This document shows positions 7,786-16,216 of a DNA stretch of 56,152 bases, in pieces. Location: NCBI GenBank assembly GCA_020351775.1, contig CP070666.1, positions 4,272,821-4,328,972 on the forward strand, read 5' to 3'. The notes below the pieces were generated by a model. The model searched no databases. It was not told where the DNA came from and worked only from the letters and a program-made list of their open reading frames with translations. Each line of letters starts with the position of its first letter. Positions within the stretch are counted from its first letter, which is position 1. The DNA is from Gemmatimonadota bacterium (GTDB taxonomy: Bacteria > Gemmatimonadota > Gemmatimonadetes > Gemmatimonadales > GWC2-71-9). Both the position numbers and the translations under genes were made by a program.

Positions 7786-10700
7786 TGCCGTACGAGGCGC
7801 TTGGCACTGCAAGCCTGAGCGAGCTCGAGCGTCAATCGCTCGAGCTGTGGCGGTCGGAAGATCTCTTCGGCCGTACTCTGACAGCCACGCGCGACGGACG
7901 ACCCTTCGTCTTCTATGAGGGTCCTCCCACGGCGAACGGCAGGCCGGGGGTACACCACGTGTTCGCCCGCACCATAAAGGATCTCGTGTGCAGGTATCAC
8001 ACTATGTTGGGCGAGTCGGTGACGCGCATCGCCGGCTGGGACACGCACGGCCTGCCAGTGGAGATCGAGGTCGAGAAGGAACTCGAGATCAGTGGCAAGC
8101 CCGACATCGAGGCGTACGGGATCGCCGCGTTCAACGAGCGGTGCAAGCAGAGCGTCTTCCGGTACAAGGCCGAGTGGGAGACCCTGTCGGAGCGCATCGG
8201 GTATTGGCTGGACTACGATCGGCCGTACGTCACGTACACCAACGAGTACATCGAGAGCGTCTGGTGGCTACTGCGGCGGCTGGCTGAGAAGGACTTGCTG
8301 TACGAGGGACATAAGGTTCTGCCGTATTGCATTCGATGCGGAACGTCTCTGTCGAGCCACGAGCTTGCGTTGGGTTATGAAACGCACAAGAGTCCATCGA
8401 TCTACGCTCTATTTCGTGTCGTCGGGCAGGATGATGATCAGGAACGATTCCTGTTGGTATGGACGACCACACCCTGGACGCTCCCGTCTAACGTGGCGAT
8501 CGCCGCGAATCCGCATCTGACCTACGTGGAACTCGATGTCGACGGTAGGCGGCTGATCGTTGAGAGGTCCATCTCCGAATACACGGTGGTGCCAGGTGCG
8601 ACCGGCGGCAAGCCGTTGGGGCAGTTCCCGGTGCGGAACGCCTTCAAGGGCAGCGATTTGGTGGGTTGGCGCTACGAGCAGCTGTTGGATGCCGTCGGCG
8701 TCGGGCCAGACGATGCCTTCCGCGTGTTGGCCGGAGACTTCGTCACCAGTGAGGAAGGAACCGGCCTGGTGCACATCGCCCCAGCGTTCGGCGCGGACGA
8801 CTATTCGGTGGTCCAGGACCAGGGGATGACTTTCGTCAATCCGGTTGACGCCGCAGGGCGATTTGCCGGAACCCGATGGGAGGAGATCAACGGACTGACG
8901 GTGTTCGAGGCGAATCCGGTGATTGCCGCCCGACTCGAGCATGAAGGCAAGCTGTTCGGGCGCTACCAGGAGGCAGCGTACGAGCACACCTATCCCTTCT
9001 GCTGGCGCTGTGACTCGCCCCTCATCTACTACGCCCGGAGATCGTGGTTCGTGAGAACCACCGCGTTTAAGGAGCGGATGATCGAATCCAACAATCGGAT
9101 CAACTGGTATCCCCCGGAGGTCGGAACCGGTCGCTTCGGTGAGTGGCTGGAGAACAACGTCGACTGGGCTCTATCGCGCGATCGCTATTGGGGCACGCCG
9201 CTACCGGTGTGGGTCTGCGACCGTGATGAGTCGCACCGGGTCATGGTCGGGTCCTTCGACCAGCTGGCGAGCCTGTTGGGCACGGATCTGGAACCCGATT
9301 TCGATCCCCACCGGCCGCACGTTGACTCTCTCACGTTCAAGTGCACCGATTGCGGCGGCACGATGTCTCGAGTCGCCTGCGTGATTGACGCCTGGTTCGA
9401 TTCCGGCGCAATGCCCTATGCTCAGTGGCACTATCCGTTCGAGAACGAAGCGGAATTCCGACGCCACTTCCCGGCCGATTTCATCTGCGAGGGACTCGAT
9501 CAGACCCGTGGCTGGTTCTATTCCCTGCTGGCAATCGCTGCCGGGGTCCACGAAGAGACGGCCTACCGCAACGTGATCGTGAACGGTCTGCTGCAGGATC
9601 CCGAAGGCCGCAAGATGTCGAAGCGGCTGGGAAATGTTGTCGATCCGATGGCAGCGGTCGAGGAGTTTGGTGCCGATGCGGTACGGCTATATCTGCTTGC
9701 GGGAAGCCAGGTGTGGCTGCCGAAGCGGTTCGATCCAAGGGCGATCCCGGAAGTGGCCCTCGGATTCCTCAATCAGTTGCGGAACACCTACGGCTTCTTC
9801 GCGCTTTACGTGGAGCAGTGGGATCCGCACGATGCGCCTCCTGTCTCCCAACGACCTGCCGTCGATCGGTGGCTGCTGAGTCGGCTGGATCACCTGGTGG
9901 AGACCGTCCGCAACTCGTGGTCGAGGTTCGACGTGACGGCCGGCACGCGGGCAATCATGGAGTTTTGCGATTCCGATCTGTCGAACTGGTACGTGCGGAT
10001 CAACCGGGCGCGGTTCTGGGCGCCGGACGCGCAGGCAGACCGGGATGCCTTGGCAACGTTGCACACCGCGCTCGTGACGGTCTGTAGGCTGCTGGCGCCT
10101 GCGGCGCCGTTTCTGAGCGACGCCATCCACCGGCGCTTGACGGGCAAGTCGGTTCACCTGGCAGCGTTCCCTGCAGCCACGGGCCGGCGGTTGGAGGCAC
10201 TCGATCAAGCCATGGATGCTGTGCGAACACTTGCCTGGCTGGCCCGCTCGATCCGCGAATCACGAGGGATACGCGTACGCCAACCGCTGGCTCACATGAA
10301 AGTGGCGGTGCCGGGCTACGTGAGAGGGGAGGTGTTCGATTCCTTGCTGCAGACGCTCGCGACCGAGGTCAATGTACGGGAGCTAACAGTGGTCGAGTCA
10401 GACGAGAGTCTGGTCAAGCTCAAGGCCAAACCTAACTACCGGTCACTGGGCAAGGTGTACGCCAAGGATACACCGGTCGCGGCCAGGTTAGCCGGTGAAC
10501 TGACGCCGGAGCAGCTGCGGGCACTGGAGGCCGGCAGCCTGCAGACGGTGGAGGCCGACGGCAAGCGTTACGAGTACCGCCCTGAAGACGTTGTGGTGGA
10601 GCGCGATGTGGCGACCGATTGGATGGTTCAAACCCACGGCCCGTACGTGGCTGCTTTGGACCCGCACTTGAGCGAGGACCTCGAGCTGGAAGGTGTCGCC

Positions 10701-10958
10701 CGGGAGGTGGTGAATCGGGTGCAACGACTACGCAAAACAGCCAAATATGATTACGATACTCGGATTGAGTTGGGCATGTCCGGATCCCGCGGTGTCTTGG
10801 CAGCAGTCGCTGTCTATAAGACTTTTATCGCACGCGAGACACTCGCTCGCCGGTTGGAAGTAGGATCTGACTTGATGGATCCAGATGTATCTGAGTCGGT
10901 GAACATAGACGGTAACAACCTAACTGTAACTCTGAAGAAGCACGATGACAGCCAATAA
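7785..10958 (+). CDS. ileS: Isoleucyl-tRNA synthetase, type 2, with altered HIGH motif (GVHH)
   Basis: This class I synthetase charges tRNA-Ile. Its 1057 residues cover the catalytic Rossmann domain, a CP1 editing domain (TTPWTLPSN, then the GTGLVHIAPAFGADDY block), KMSKR (about 610-614), the anticodon-binding helical domain and a C-terminal extension. The architecture is that of type 2 IleRS, the eukaryotic-like form tolerant of mupirocin. The HIGH signature reads G-V-H-H (bases 7947-7958), with the first and third positions swapped relative to the usual H-x-G-H. The start is TGATG-overlapped with the PNP stop; a GTG three bases upstream is equally possible. Its neighbour lspA is a common partner of ileS across bacteria. 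Confidence 0.96.
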   Translation: MPYEALGTASLSELERQSLELWRSEDLFGRTLTATRDGRPFVFYEGPPTANGRPGVHHVFARTIKDLVCRYHTMLGESVTRIAGWDTHGLPVEIEVEKELEISGKPDIEAYGIAAFNERCKQSVFRYKAEWETLSERIGYWLDYDRPYVTYTNEYIESVWWLLRRLAEKDLLYEGHKVLPYCIRCGTSLSSHELALGYETHKSPSIYALFRVVGQDDDQERFLLVWTTTPWTLPSNVAIAANPHLTYVELDVDGRRLIVERSISEYTVVPGATGGKPLGQFPVRNAFKGSDLVGWRYEQLLDAVGVGPDDAFRVLAGDFVTSEEGTGLVHIAPAFGADDYSVVQDQGMTFVNPVDAAGRFAGTRWEEINGLTVFEANPVIAARLEHEGKLFGRYQEAAYEHTYPFCWRCDSPLIYYARRSWFVRTTAFKERMIESNNRINWYPPEVGTGRFGEWLENNVDWALSRDRYWGTPLPVWVCDRDESHRVMVGSFDQLASLLGTDLEPDFDPHRPHVDSLTFKCTDCGGTMSRVACVIDAWFDSGAMPYAQWHYPFENEAEFRRHFPADFICEGLDQTRGWFYSLLAIAAGVHEETAYRNVIVNGLLQDPEGRKMSKRLGNVVDPMAAVEEFGADAVRLYLLAGSQVWLPKRFDPRAIPEVALGFLNQLRNTYGFFALYVEQWDPHDAPPVSQRPAVDRWLLSRLDHLVETVRNSWSRFDVTAGTRAIMEFCDSDLSNWYVRINRARFWAPDAQADRDALATLHTALVTVCRLLAPAAPFLSDAIHRRLTGKSVHLAAFPAATGRRLEALDQAMDAVRTLAWLARSIRESRGIRVRQPLAHMKVAVPGYVRGEVFDSLLQTLATEVNVRELTVVESDESLVKLKAKPNYRSLGKVYAKDTPVAARLAGELTPEQLRALEAGSLQTVEADGKRYEYRPEDVVVERDVATDWMVQTHGPYVAALDPHLSEDLELEGVAREVVNRVQRLRKTAKYDYDTRIELGMSGSRGVLAAVAVYKTFIARETLARRLEVGSDLMDPDVSESVNIDGNNLTVTLKKHDDSQ

Positions 10959-11376
10959 CCCGAAAACAGTGAAGCAGCGGAAACCAGGTGTCATGAATAA
11001 GAAGCAGTTGGCTCACCTCGAGAAGCGGTTGCAGGAAGAGCGCAATCGGGTGATGAAAGAGTTGGGGTACTACGACGAGCAGTTCAGCGGTACTCTGCAG
11101 AGCTCTGACGGCGACTTGTCAGCTTACTCGTTTCACATGGCAGACCAAGGTACCGATGCCATGGAGCGCGAGAAGCAGTTTCTGTTTGCGTCTAAGGAAG
11201 GTCGCTACCTGTGGCACGTGAACGAGGCGCTCAGACGCTTGTATCGCAGTCCGGAGAAATTCGGTAGGTGCCACGAATGTGGTGACGAAATCGCATTTGA
11301 GAGACTGGACGCGCTGCCGCACGCTCGGCTGTGCATCAAGTGCAAGGCGAAGGAAGAAGATGGCAAAGATAAATAG
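10945..11376 (+). CDS. TraR/DksA-type C4 zinc-finger protein
   Basis: This small 143-residue DksA/TraR-superfamily protein has a coiled-coil N-terminal half (about 18-105) and a four-cysteine zinc finger (C109-x2-C112 and C130-x2-C133). DksA-like proteins insert into the RNA polymerase secondary channel and act with ppGpp. Here the coiled-coil tip residues (SSDGDLSAYSFHMADQGTD) differ from the canonical DxxDxA pair, so I do not assign true DksA activity. The gene sits between ileS and lspA, a position where such a protein is found in many Bacteroidota-like genomes. An internal ATG at 10993 with a nearby AGG is a possible alternative start. Confidence 0.87.
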   Translation: MTANNPKTVKQRKPGVMNKKQLAHLEKRLQEERNRVMKELGYYDEQFSGTLQSSDGDLSAYSFHMADQGTDAMEREKQFLFASKEGRYLWHVNEALRRLYRSPEKFGRCHECGDEIAFERLDALPHARLCIKCKAKEEDGKDK

Positions 11377-11887
11377 CCGCTCGCTGTTCTGGTGGGTCGC
11401 AGGGGTGGTCGTGGTTCTCGACTTCATTACCAAGCAGCTGGCTGTAGCCCAGCTGTCGAGCGGGAGCCCCGTCTACCTCGTGGGTCACTGGCTTTCGCTG
11501 CGTCTGGTGCATAATCCTGGGGCTGCCTTCGGGATCAATGTGGGGCCCCATTCACGCTGGGTGTTCATGATACTCGCGATCATCGCGCTCGTCGTGCTGG
11601 GCGTGATGGTACGTCAAACCTTGCCTGCGCAGCGGTTTCGCCTCGTTACACTGGGAATGGTCTGCGGTGGTGCGGTGGGGAACCTGATTGACCGCATCCG
11701 GAGCTCGGATGGTGTCGTTGATTTCATCGACGTGTGGATTGGCACGTTTCACTGGCCTACCTTCAACGTCGCCGACATGGCGGTGAGTTGTGGCGCCATC
11801 GCTCTCGCATCCGTTTTGTGGTCGGAGGGCAGACGGGACAAAGCCACAGCCGGGGAGCCGGCTAACCCCGCAGAAGCATCCACCTAG
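11360..11887 (+). CDS. lspA: Lipoprotein signal peptidase (signal peptidase II)
   Basis: This aspartyl protease of the inner membrane cleaves prolipoproteins before the lipidated cysteine. Four membrane helices are visible. The family motifs are HNPGAAFG (51-58), NLIDRIR (108-114), VVDFIDV with catalytic D121 and FNVADMAVS with catalytic D139. The ATG at 11360 gives 175 residues, with a purine-rich stretch (AAGGAAG) upstream. A frame-open GTG at 11279 would add 27 charged residues and is rejected. It overlaps the preceding zinc-finger gene by 17 bases. Confidence 0.96.
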   Translation: MAKINSRSLFWWVAGVVVVLDFITKQLAVAQLSSGSPVYLVGHWLSLRLVHNPGAAFGINVGPHSRWVFMILAIIALVVLGVMVRQTLPAQRFRLVTLGMVCGGAVGNLIDRIRSSDGVVDFIDVWIGTFHWPTFNVADMAVSCGAIALASVLWSEGRRDKATAGEPANPAEAST

Positions 11888-11903
11888 TCACCGGTTCGGC
11901 GCT

Positions 11904-12908
11904 GTGGAGCAGCCGATAACCTTCCAAGTACTGGCGCCGTCTACTGAGCGTCTCGATCGGTTCCTCGCACATGAGCTCTCGCTGTCCCGCACCCAGGCCG
12001 CGCGGCTAGTTGCCGAGGGTGCAGTCCGGGTCAACCACGAGCGGGCAAGGGCGTCGCGCTGCCTCTCCCGCGGCGACCTGCTACGGGTCGAGTTGCGGGA
12101 CCCGGGCGGCAAGGTTCCACGTAGGATCACGGCCCGCGACCATCCGCTGGACGTGGTCTATGAGGACGACCACCTTCTGGTGCTCAACAAGCCGGCCGGG
12201 TTGGTGGTGCATCCAGCACCCGGCCACTGGGAGGACACGTTGCTGAACGCGCTGGCAGCGCGTGGTACACAGTTGGCCGCCCGGGGCGAAGCACGCCCCG
12301 GTATAGTGCACCGTCTGGACAAGGACACATCGGGCCTCATGGTGCTGGCAAAGACGGACGTGGCGCACCGGAAGCTGGCCCGCGACCTGGCCAAGCGCCG
12401 GGTTGAGCGCGTGTATGCTTGTTTGTCTTGGGGGCACTTGAAGGGTCAGATCGAGATTGCCGCTGCGATCGCGAGGCACCCTAAGGATCGGAAGCGTATG
12501 GCGGTACTGGCGACCGGCCGGATGGCGCGCACTCGGGTGGCGCCTGTGGCCCGGTTCGATCTGTGTGATCTGGCCCGCGTTGGGCTAGCTACAGGCCGCA
12601 CTCACCAGATCCGGGTTCACTTAAGCCACGTGGGGCATCCGGTTGTGGGAGACCCGGTCTACGGCAGCGGTGGACATCGGCGGGTTACGGCATCGCAGCG
12701 TCAGCAGGCCCTGGCTCTCACGAGGGCGACGCCCCGTCAGGCATTGCACGCCACCGAGCTGGGGTTCAGTCATCCAGTCACCGGCGAGGGCATGCGGTTT
12801 CGGGCTGACTGGCCACGTGATTTGCGGCGGGCGCTGGCCACTGCGAGCGACGATCCAGATCTGCTTGATCGCACCAACGTGCTGGAGTATCTTGGCTTCG
12901 CCCAATAA
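11904..12908 (+). CDS. rluD: RluA/RluD-family 23S rRNA pseudouridine synthase
   Basis: It isomerises uridines in large-subunit rRNA. An S4 RNA-binding domain (about 15-65) precedes the catalytic domain, which carries the motif HRLDKDTSG with nucleophile D139. Further family blocks are LNKPAGLVVHPAPGH, LATGRTHQIRVH and GDPVYG. The chosen GTG start (11904) gives 334 residues, close to RluD; an open frame reaching back to 11790 overlaps lspA and is not conserved in type. RluD versus another RluA-family member cannot be settled here. The next gene, cheW, begins one base after the stop, so the chemosensory cluster directly follows this housekeeping gene. Confidence 0.92.
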   Translation: MEQPITFQVLAPSTERLDRFLAHELSLSRTQAARLVAEGAVRVNHERARASRCLSRGDLLRVELRDPGGKVPRRITARDHPLDVVYEDDHLLVLNKPAGLVVHPAPGHWEDTLLNALAARGTQLAARGEARPGIVHRLDKDTSGLMVLAKTDVAHRKLARDLAKRRVERVYACLSWGHLKGQIEIAAAIARHPKDRKRMAVLATGRMARTRVAPVARFDLCDLARVGLATGRTHQIRVHLSHVGHPVVGDPVYGSGGHRRVTASQRQQALALTRATPRQALHATELGFSHPVTGEGMRFRADWPRDLRRALATASDDPDLLDRTNVLEYLGFAQ

Positions 12909-12909
12909 G

Positions 12910-13344
12910 ATGCACGAGTACGCTGGCGTCCGGCTATTGGTCTTCCGGGTGGCTGATCTTGCCTGCGCTGCCGATGCGTCGGTTGTGCGGGAGATCCTCC
13001 CCGCACAACAGGCCACCCGCGTTCCCGGTGCGCACGAGGCGGTGGAAGGCTTGATCAACGTGCGCGGGCGGCTGGTCACGCTGATAAACGGGCGGCAAGC
13101 ACTCAACCATCCACCGGAAAACGGGGATGGTCCCGTGATCCTCGTGGAGGTAGGTGAGCGGACCGTGGGCATCTCCGTGGACGCAGTGCTCGACATGTTC
13201 TCGGTGGCACCGGATGATCTAGCCGAGCGCGCTGACCTCCCCGGGGTCGACGCCCAATTGGTGAAGGCCGTCGGACGGCGGGCGGACATGTCCTTCGTGC
13301 TGCTCGACACCGACGCGCTACTTGGACCATACTTGGCTGCTTAG
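12910..13344 (+). CDS. cheW: CheW-like adaptor protein (first of three)
   Basis: This 144-residue CheW domain protein folds as two SH3-like barrels that bridge receptors and CheA. Supporting blocks are LLVFRVADLACAADASVVREIL, VEGLINVRGRLVTLINGRQAL and VILVEVGERTVGISVDAVLDM, the normal progression of a CheW domain. The ATG lies one base after the rluD stop; an upstream open frame overlaps rluD and is ignored. It leads the cluster and is followed closely by cheY and cheA, so it is the most likely partner of this CheA. Its specific receptor is not encoded in the window. Confidence 0.9.
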   Translation: MHEYAGVRLLVFRVADLACAADASVVREILPAQQATRVPGAHEAVEGLINVRGRLVTLINGRQALNHPPENGDGPVILVEVGERTVGISVDAVLDMFSVAPDDLAERADLPGVDAQLVKAVGRRADMSFVLLDTDALLGPYLAA

Positions 13345-13353
13345 GGGGAGCCC

Positions 13354-13716
13354 GTGAGTCATACAGTACTCGTCTGCGATGACGCCATCTTCATGAGAAC
13401 CATGATCGGCGACATCCTCTCTCAAGCTGGATACGAGATCGTCGGCGAGGCCGAAACCGGGGTTCAGGCCGTGGAGAAGTTCAAACAACTGAGCCCCGAC
13501 CTGGTGACGATGGACATCGTCATGCCAGATATGGGTGGCATAGACGCGGTTCGTGAGATCATCAAGCACGATCCCGGTGCGCGCATCCTCATGTGTAGCG
13601 CCATGGGACAGCAAGCCCTGGTGGTGGAAGCGATCCAGGCCGGCGCCAAGGACTTCGTAGTCAAACCGTTCCAGCCCTCCCGTGTCCTCGAGGCGGTCCA
13701 GAGAGTCCTCGGGTAG
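13354..13716 (+). CDS. cheY: CheY-like single-domain response regulator
   Basis: This stand-alone receiver domain of 120 residues carries the acidic pocket D9-D10, phosphorylated D54 (VTMDIVMPDM), the Ser/Thr switch at S82 (ILMCSAM) and the conserved lysine K104 (FVVKPF). It has no output domain, so it acts by binding another protein. GTG start with a strong AGGGGGA upstream. CheA would phosphorylate it, and CheC from the same cluster would dephosphorylate it. A flagellar motor target cannot be assumed because no flagellar gene is in the window. Confidence 0.96.
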   Translation: MSHTVLVCDDAIFMRTMIGDILSQAGYEIVGEAETGVQAVEKFKQLSPDLVTMDIVMPDMGGIDAVREIIKHDPGARILMCSAMGQQALVVEAIQAGAKDFVVKPFQPSRVLEAVQRVLG

Positions 13717-13718
13717 GC

Positions 13719-15581
13719 ATGGATCTCTCCCAGTATGCGGAGCTCTTCCTTGTCGAAAGCCGGGAGCATCTAAGCTCGATCAACCAGCAGCTGCTGGAGT
13801 GGGAGCGCAGTCCCCAAGCCACTGAACCCGTCGCAGGGATCTTCCGCGCCGTTCATACGATCAAGGGAATGGCGGCGGCAATGAGCTATTCGGTCACCAG
13901 TGACCTGGCGCATCGCATGGAGAGCCTGCTGGACATACTGCGTACCGGCGATGGTGAGGTTACGCAGGATCACTTCGAACTCCTGTTCCGCGCTACCGAT
14001 ACCCTGGAGCAAGCGGTGGCCGCCTCGGTGTCGGGTCGCGAGGGGCAGCTGGATGTCGCCGAGGTGCTGGCCGCGCTCGATGCAGCAACCCGTGATCTCG
14101 GCGCAGCGGCGCGGCGACCCTCCCGATCTTCGATGCCGCTAGTGGCCGTGTCCGAAGGTCCGGGAATCTGGATCAGAGTCCAGATCGAGCCGAACAGCAC
14201 ACTAGTGGGCGCGCGGGCCGCAGTGGTCATCGGCCGGATGGAGGCAATCGGAGCAGTACGTGAGGTCAGGCCGCCACCCAGCGCGTTCGAGTCGGACGAG
14301 TTCGATGGGCAGTTCGACTTTCAGCTCGAAACGGAACTCGACCCAGAGGCTATCGAACGCGAGATCCGGGCCGCCGGGGACATCAAACAAGTGTTGGTGG
14401 GAGCCGAAAGGTCCCGCACCGATGTCAAGCAAACGGCCAGCGGAAGGAGCCGGCACGTCCGGGTGGACTTGCAGCGAGTCGACTCCATGATGGATCTGAT
14501 CGGGGAGCTGGTTACCGCGCGCGATCAGCTGACGCAGGTCAGTGCGGCGCGAACGGCCGGAGACCTCGACGATCTGACGTTGAAGATCTCTCGCCTCACG
14601 TCGGATCTCCAAGCTGAGATCATTCAGGTGCGAATGACACCAGTCTGGCAGGTGTTCGACAGATTCCCCAGACTCGTGCGGGACCTGGCTCGTCAGTTGG
14701 ACAAGCAAGTCGAGTTTCGTGTGGAGGGAAAGGAGATCGAGCTGGACCGCGCCATTCTGGACGAGATTGGGGACCCCTTGGTTCACCTGCTCCGCAACGC
14801 CATCGATCACGGTATCGAGCCGCCGGCCGAGCGCGAGGCGCTGGGAAAACCGCCCACAGGCCGCGTCGTCCTGTCTGCGCTGAGGGAGAAGGCCAAGGTT
14901 GCCATAAAGGTGAGTGACGACGGCAGGGGAATCGAACGCGAGAAGATCCTGGACAGAGCCAGGCGAGACGGAATGGTGGGAGACGAGGTCGAAACCCTGA
15001 GTGACGAGTTGCTCTTGAGGGTACTGGCACGCTCCGGGTTCAGCACCGCCGCGGAGGTTTCCGATGTGTCAGGGCGGGGGGTGGGGATCGACATTGTGGC
15101 GACTCGCCTGCGGGCACTGGGTGGCGGGCTGGAAGTCAGCAGCGAGATTGGCGTGGGCACTACGTTCACGCTTCAGCTACCCATCACCCTCGCCATTGTG
15201 CGAGCGCTCACTGTGGAGGTTGGGGATGAGCGGTACGTTTTGCCCATCACGCATGTGACAGAGACTTTGGATCTCGATTCTTCGGCGGTCACTGAGCTGG
15301 ACGGGCGGGCTGGGCTGATGTACCGCGGGACAGTCATCCCTCTCGTGGATCTGCGTGAGCTGGTGAACGTATCGGGAATTGTGCCTGATCGGCGGCCGGT
15401 CGTCGTTGTCCAGATCGGTGGTAGACGGTCCGGGGTCGTGGTCGATACGCTGACCGGTCAGCAGGAGATTGTCGTGAAATCCTTTGACCCGCCCAGCGGA
15501 ACGTTGCCAATATTCAGTGGTGCAACGATACTGGGCGACGGCATGCCGGTTCTAGTCCTGGACGCCGGTGGGCTGGTGTAG
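13719..15581 (+). CDS. cheA: Chemotaxis histidine kinase CheA
   Basis: This is the central kinase of the cluster, 620 residues. P1 histidine phosphotransfer domain at the N-terminus with phosphoacceptor H46 (AVHTIKGMAAAM); P2-like domain at about 150-240; P3 dimerisation helices at about 255-320; P4 ATPase with N box HLLRNAIDHGIE, G1 SDDGRGI and G2 GVGTTFTLQLP; and the P5 CheW-like domain from about 490. All catalytic motifs are intact. The start is two bases after the cheY stop. No receiver domain is fused, unlike many pilus-type or Frz-type kinases, so the separate cheY and the receiver of CheB are the expected substrates. Confidence 0.97.
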   Translation: MDLSQYAELFLVESREHLSSINQQLLEWERSPQATEPVAGIFRAVHTIKGMAAAMSYSVTSDLAHRMESLLDILRTGDGEVTQDHFELLFRATDTLEQAVAASVSGREGQLDVAEVLAALDAATRDLGAAARRPSRSSMPLVAVSEGPGIWIRVQIEPNSTLVGARAAVVIGRMEAIGAVREVRPPPSAFESDEFDGQFDFQLETELDPEAIEREIRAAGDIKQVLVGAERSRTDVKQTASGRSRHVRVDLQRVDSMMDLIGELVTARDQLTQVSAARTAGDLDDLTLKISRLTSDLQAEIIQVRMTPVWQVFDRFPRLVRDLARQLDKQVEFRVEGKEIELDRAILDEIGDPLVHLLRNAIDHGIEPPAEREALGKPPTGRVVLSALREKAKVAIKVSDDGRGIEREKILDRARRDGMVGDEVETLSDELLLRVLARSGFSTAAEVSDVSGRGVGIDIVATRLRALGGGLEVSSEIGVGTTFTLQLPITLAIVRALTVEVGDERYVLPITHVTETLDLDSSAVTELDGRAGLMYRGTVIPLVDLRELVNVSGIVPDRRPVVVVQIGGRRSGVVVDTLTGQQEIVVKSFDPPSGTLPIFSGATILGDGMPVLVLDAGGLV

Positions 15582-15591
15582 GGAGACAGCG

Positions 15592-16212
15592 ATGGAAGAA
15601 TTTGATAAGCTCGAGGCGCTACAGTTGGACGCTTTGAAGGAAGTGGCCAACATCGGTGCTGGTCACGCAGCTACCGCACTGTCGCAGCTGACCGAGCGGC
15701 GCATCATGATAAGCGTTCCGCAGATCAACGTTACCGGTCTGGAAGGCCTCTCCGAAGTGGTCCTCGATCCCGATGAAATCGTGGCCGCGGTACTGATGCA
15801 GATGCTGGGGGATCTCACGGGGAGAACCCTGTTGATGCTCCCGGAAGCCAATGCCAAGTTGCTGTGCGACCTGCTGCTAAGGCGGCCTCCGGGAACGACC
15901 GAGTCTTTCGAGGATCTCGAGAAATCGAGTCTCAAGGAGGCAGGGAATATTCTGGGAGGCGCCTACATGAACGCGTTGTCCGACTTCATGGGGATGATGC
16001 TTCTGCCGTCAGTTCCCAGTCTGGCGATAGACGTAGCTTCGGCGGTGATCACCAGCGCCCAGCTCGGTTTCGGCCACGACTGGGATCATGTATTCTGCGT
16101 CGAGACCGATTTTCACTTCGAGGAGGCCGGCCGCAAGCTGAAAGGGCACTTCCTCTTGCTGCCAGACCTGGCATCGCTCAAGGCGATACTCGGCGCCATT
16201 CAGTTGACTTGA
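15592..16212 (+). CDS. cheC: CheC-type CheY-P phosphatase
   Basis: This 206-residue member of the CheC/CheX/FliY family dephosphorylates CheY-P and, when bound to CheD, links adaptation to the phosphorylation state. Both copies of the phosphatase signature E-x2-N-x22-P are present: the first starts at KEVANIGAG, the second at KEAGNILGG, each ending at the expected proline. This implies two active sites. ATG at 15592 has GGGAGA upstream; an earlier in-frame start at 15568 would overlap cheA and is less likely. Its cognate CheD is encoded 10 kb downstream in the same cluster. Confidence 0.94.
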   Translation: MEEFDKLEALQLDALKEVANIGAGHAATALSQLTERRIMISVPQINVTGLEGLSEVVLDPDEIVAAVLMQMLGDLTGRTLLMLPEANAKLLCDLLLRRPPGTTESFEDLEKSSLKEAGNILGGAYMNALSDFMGMMLLPSVPSLAIDVASAVITSAQLGFGHDWDHVFCVETDFHFEEAGRKLKGHFLLLPDLASLKAILGAIQLT

Positions 16213-16216
16213 GGGT

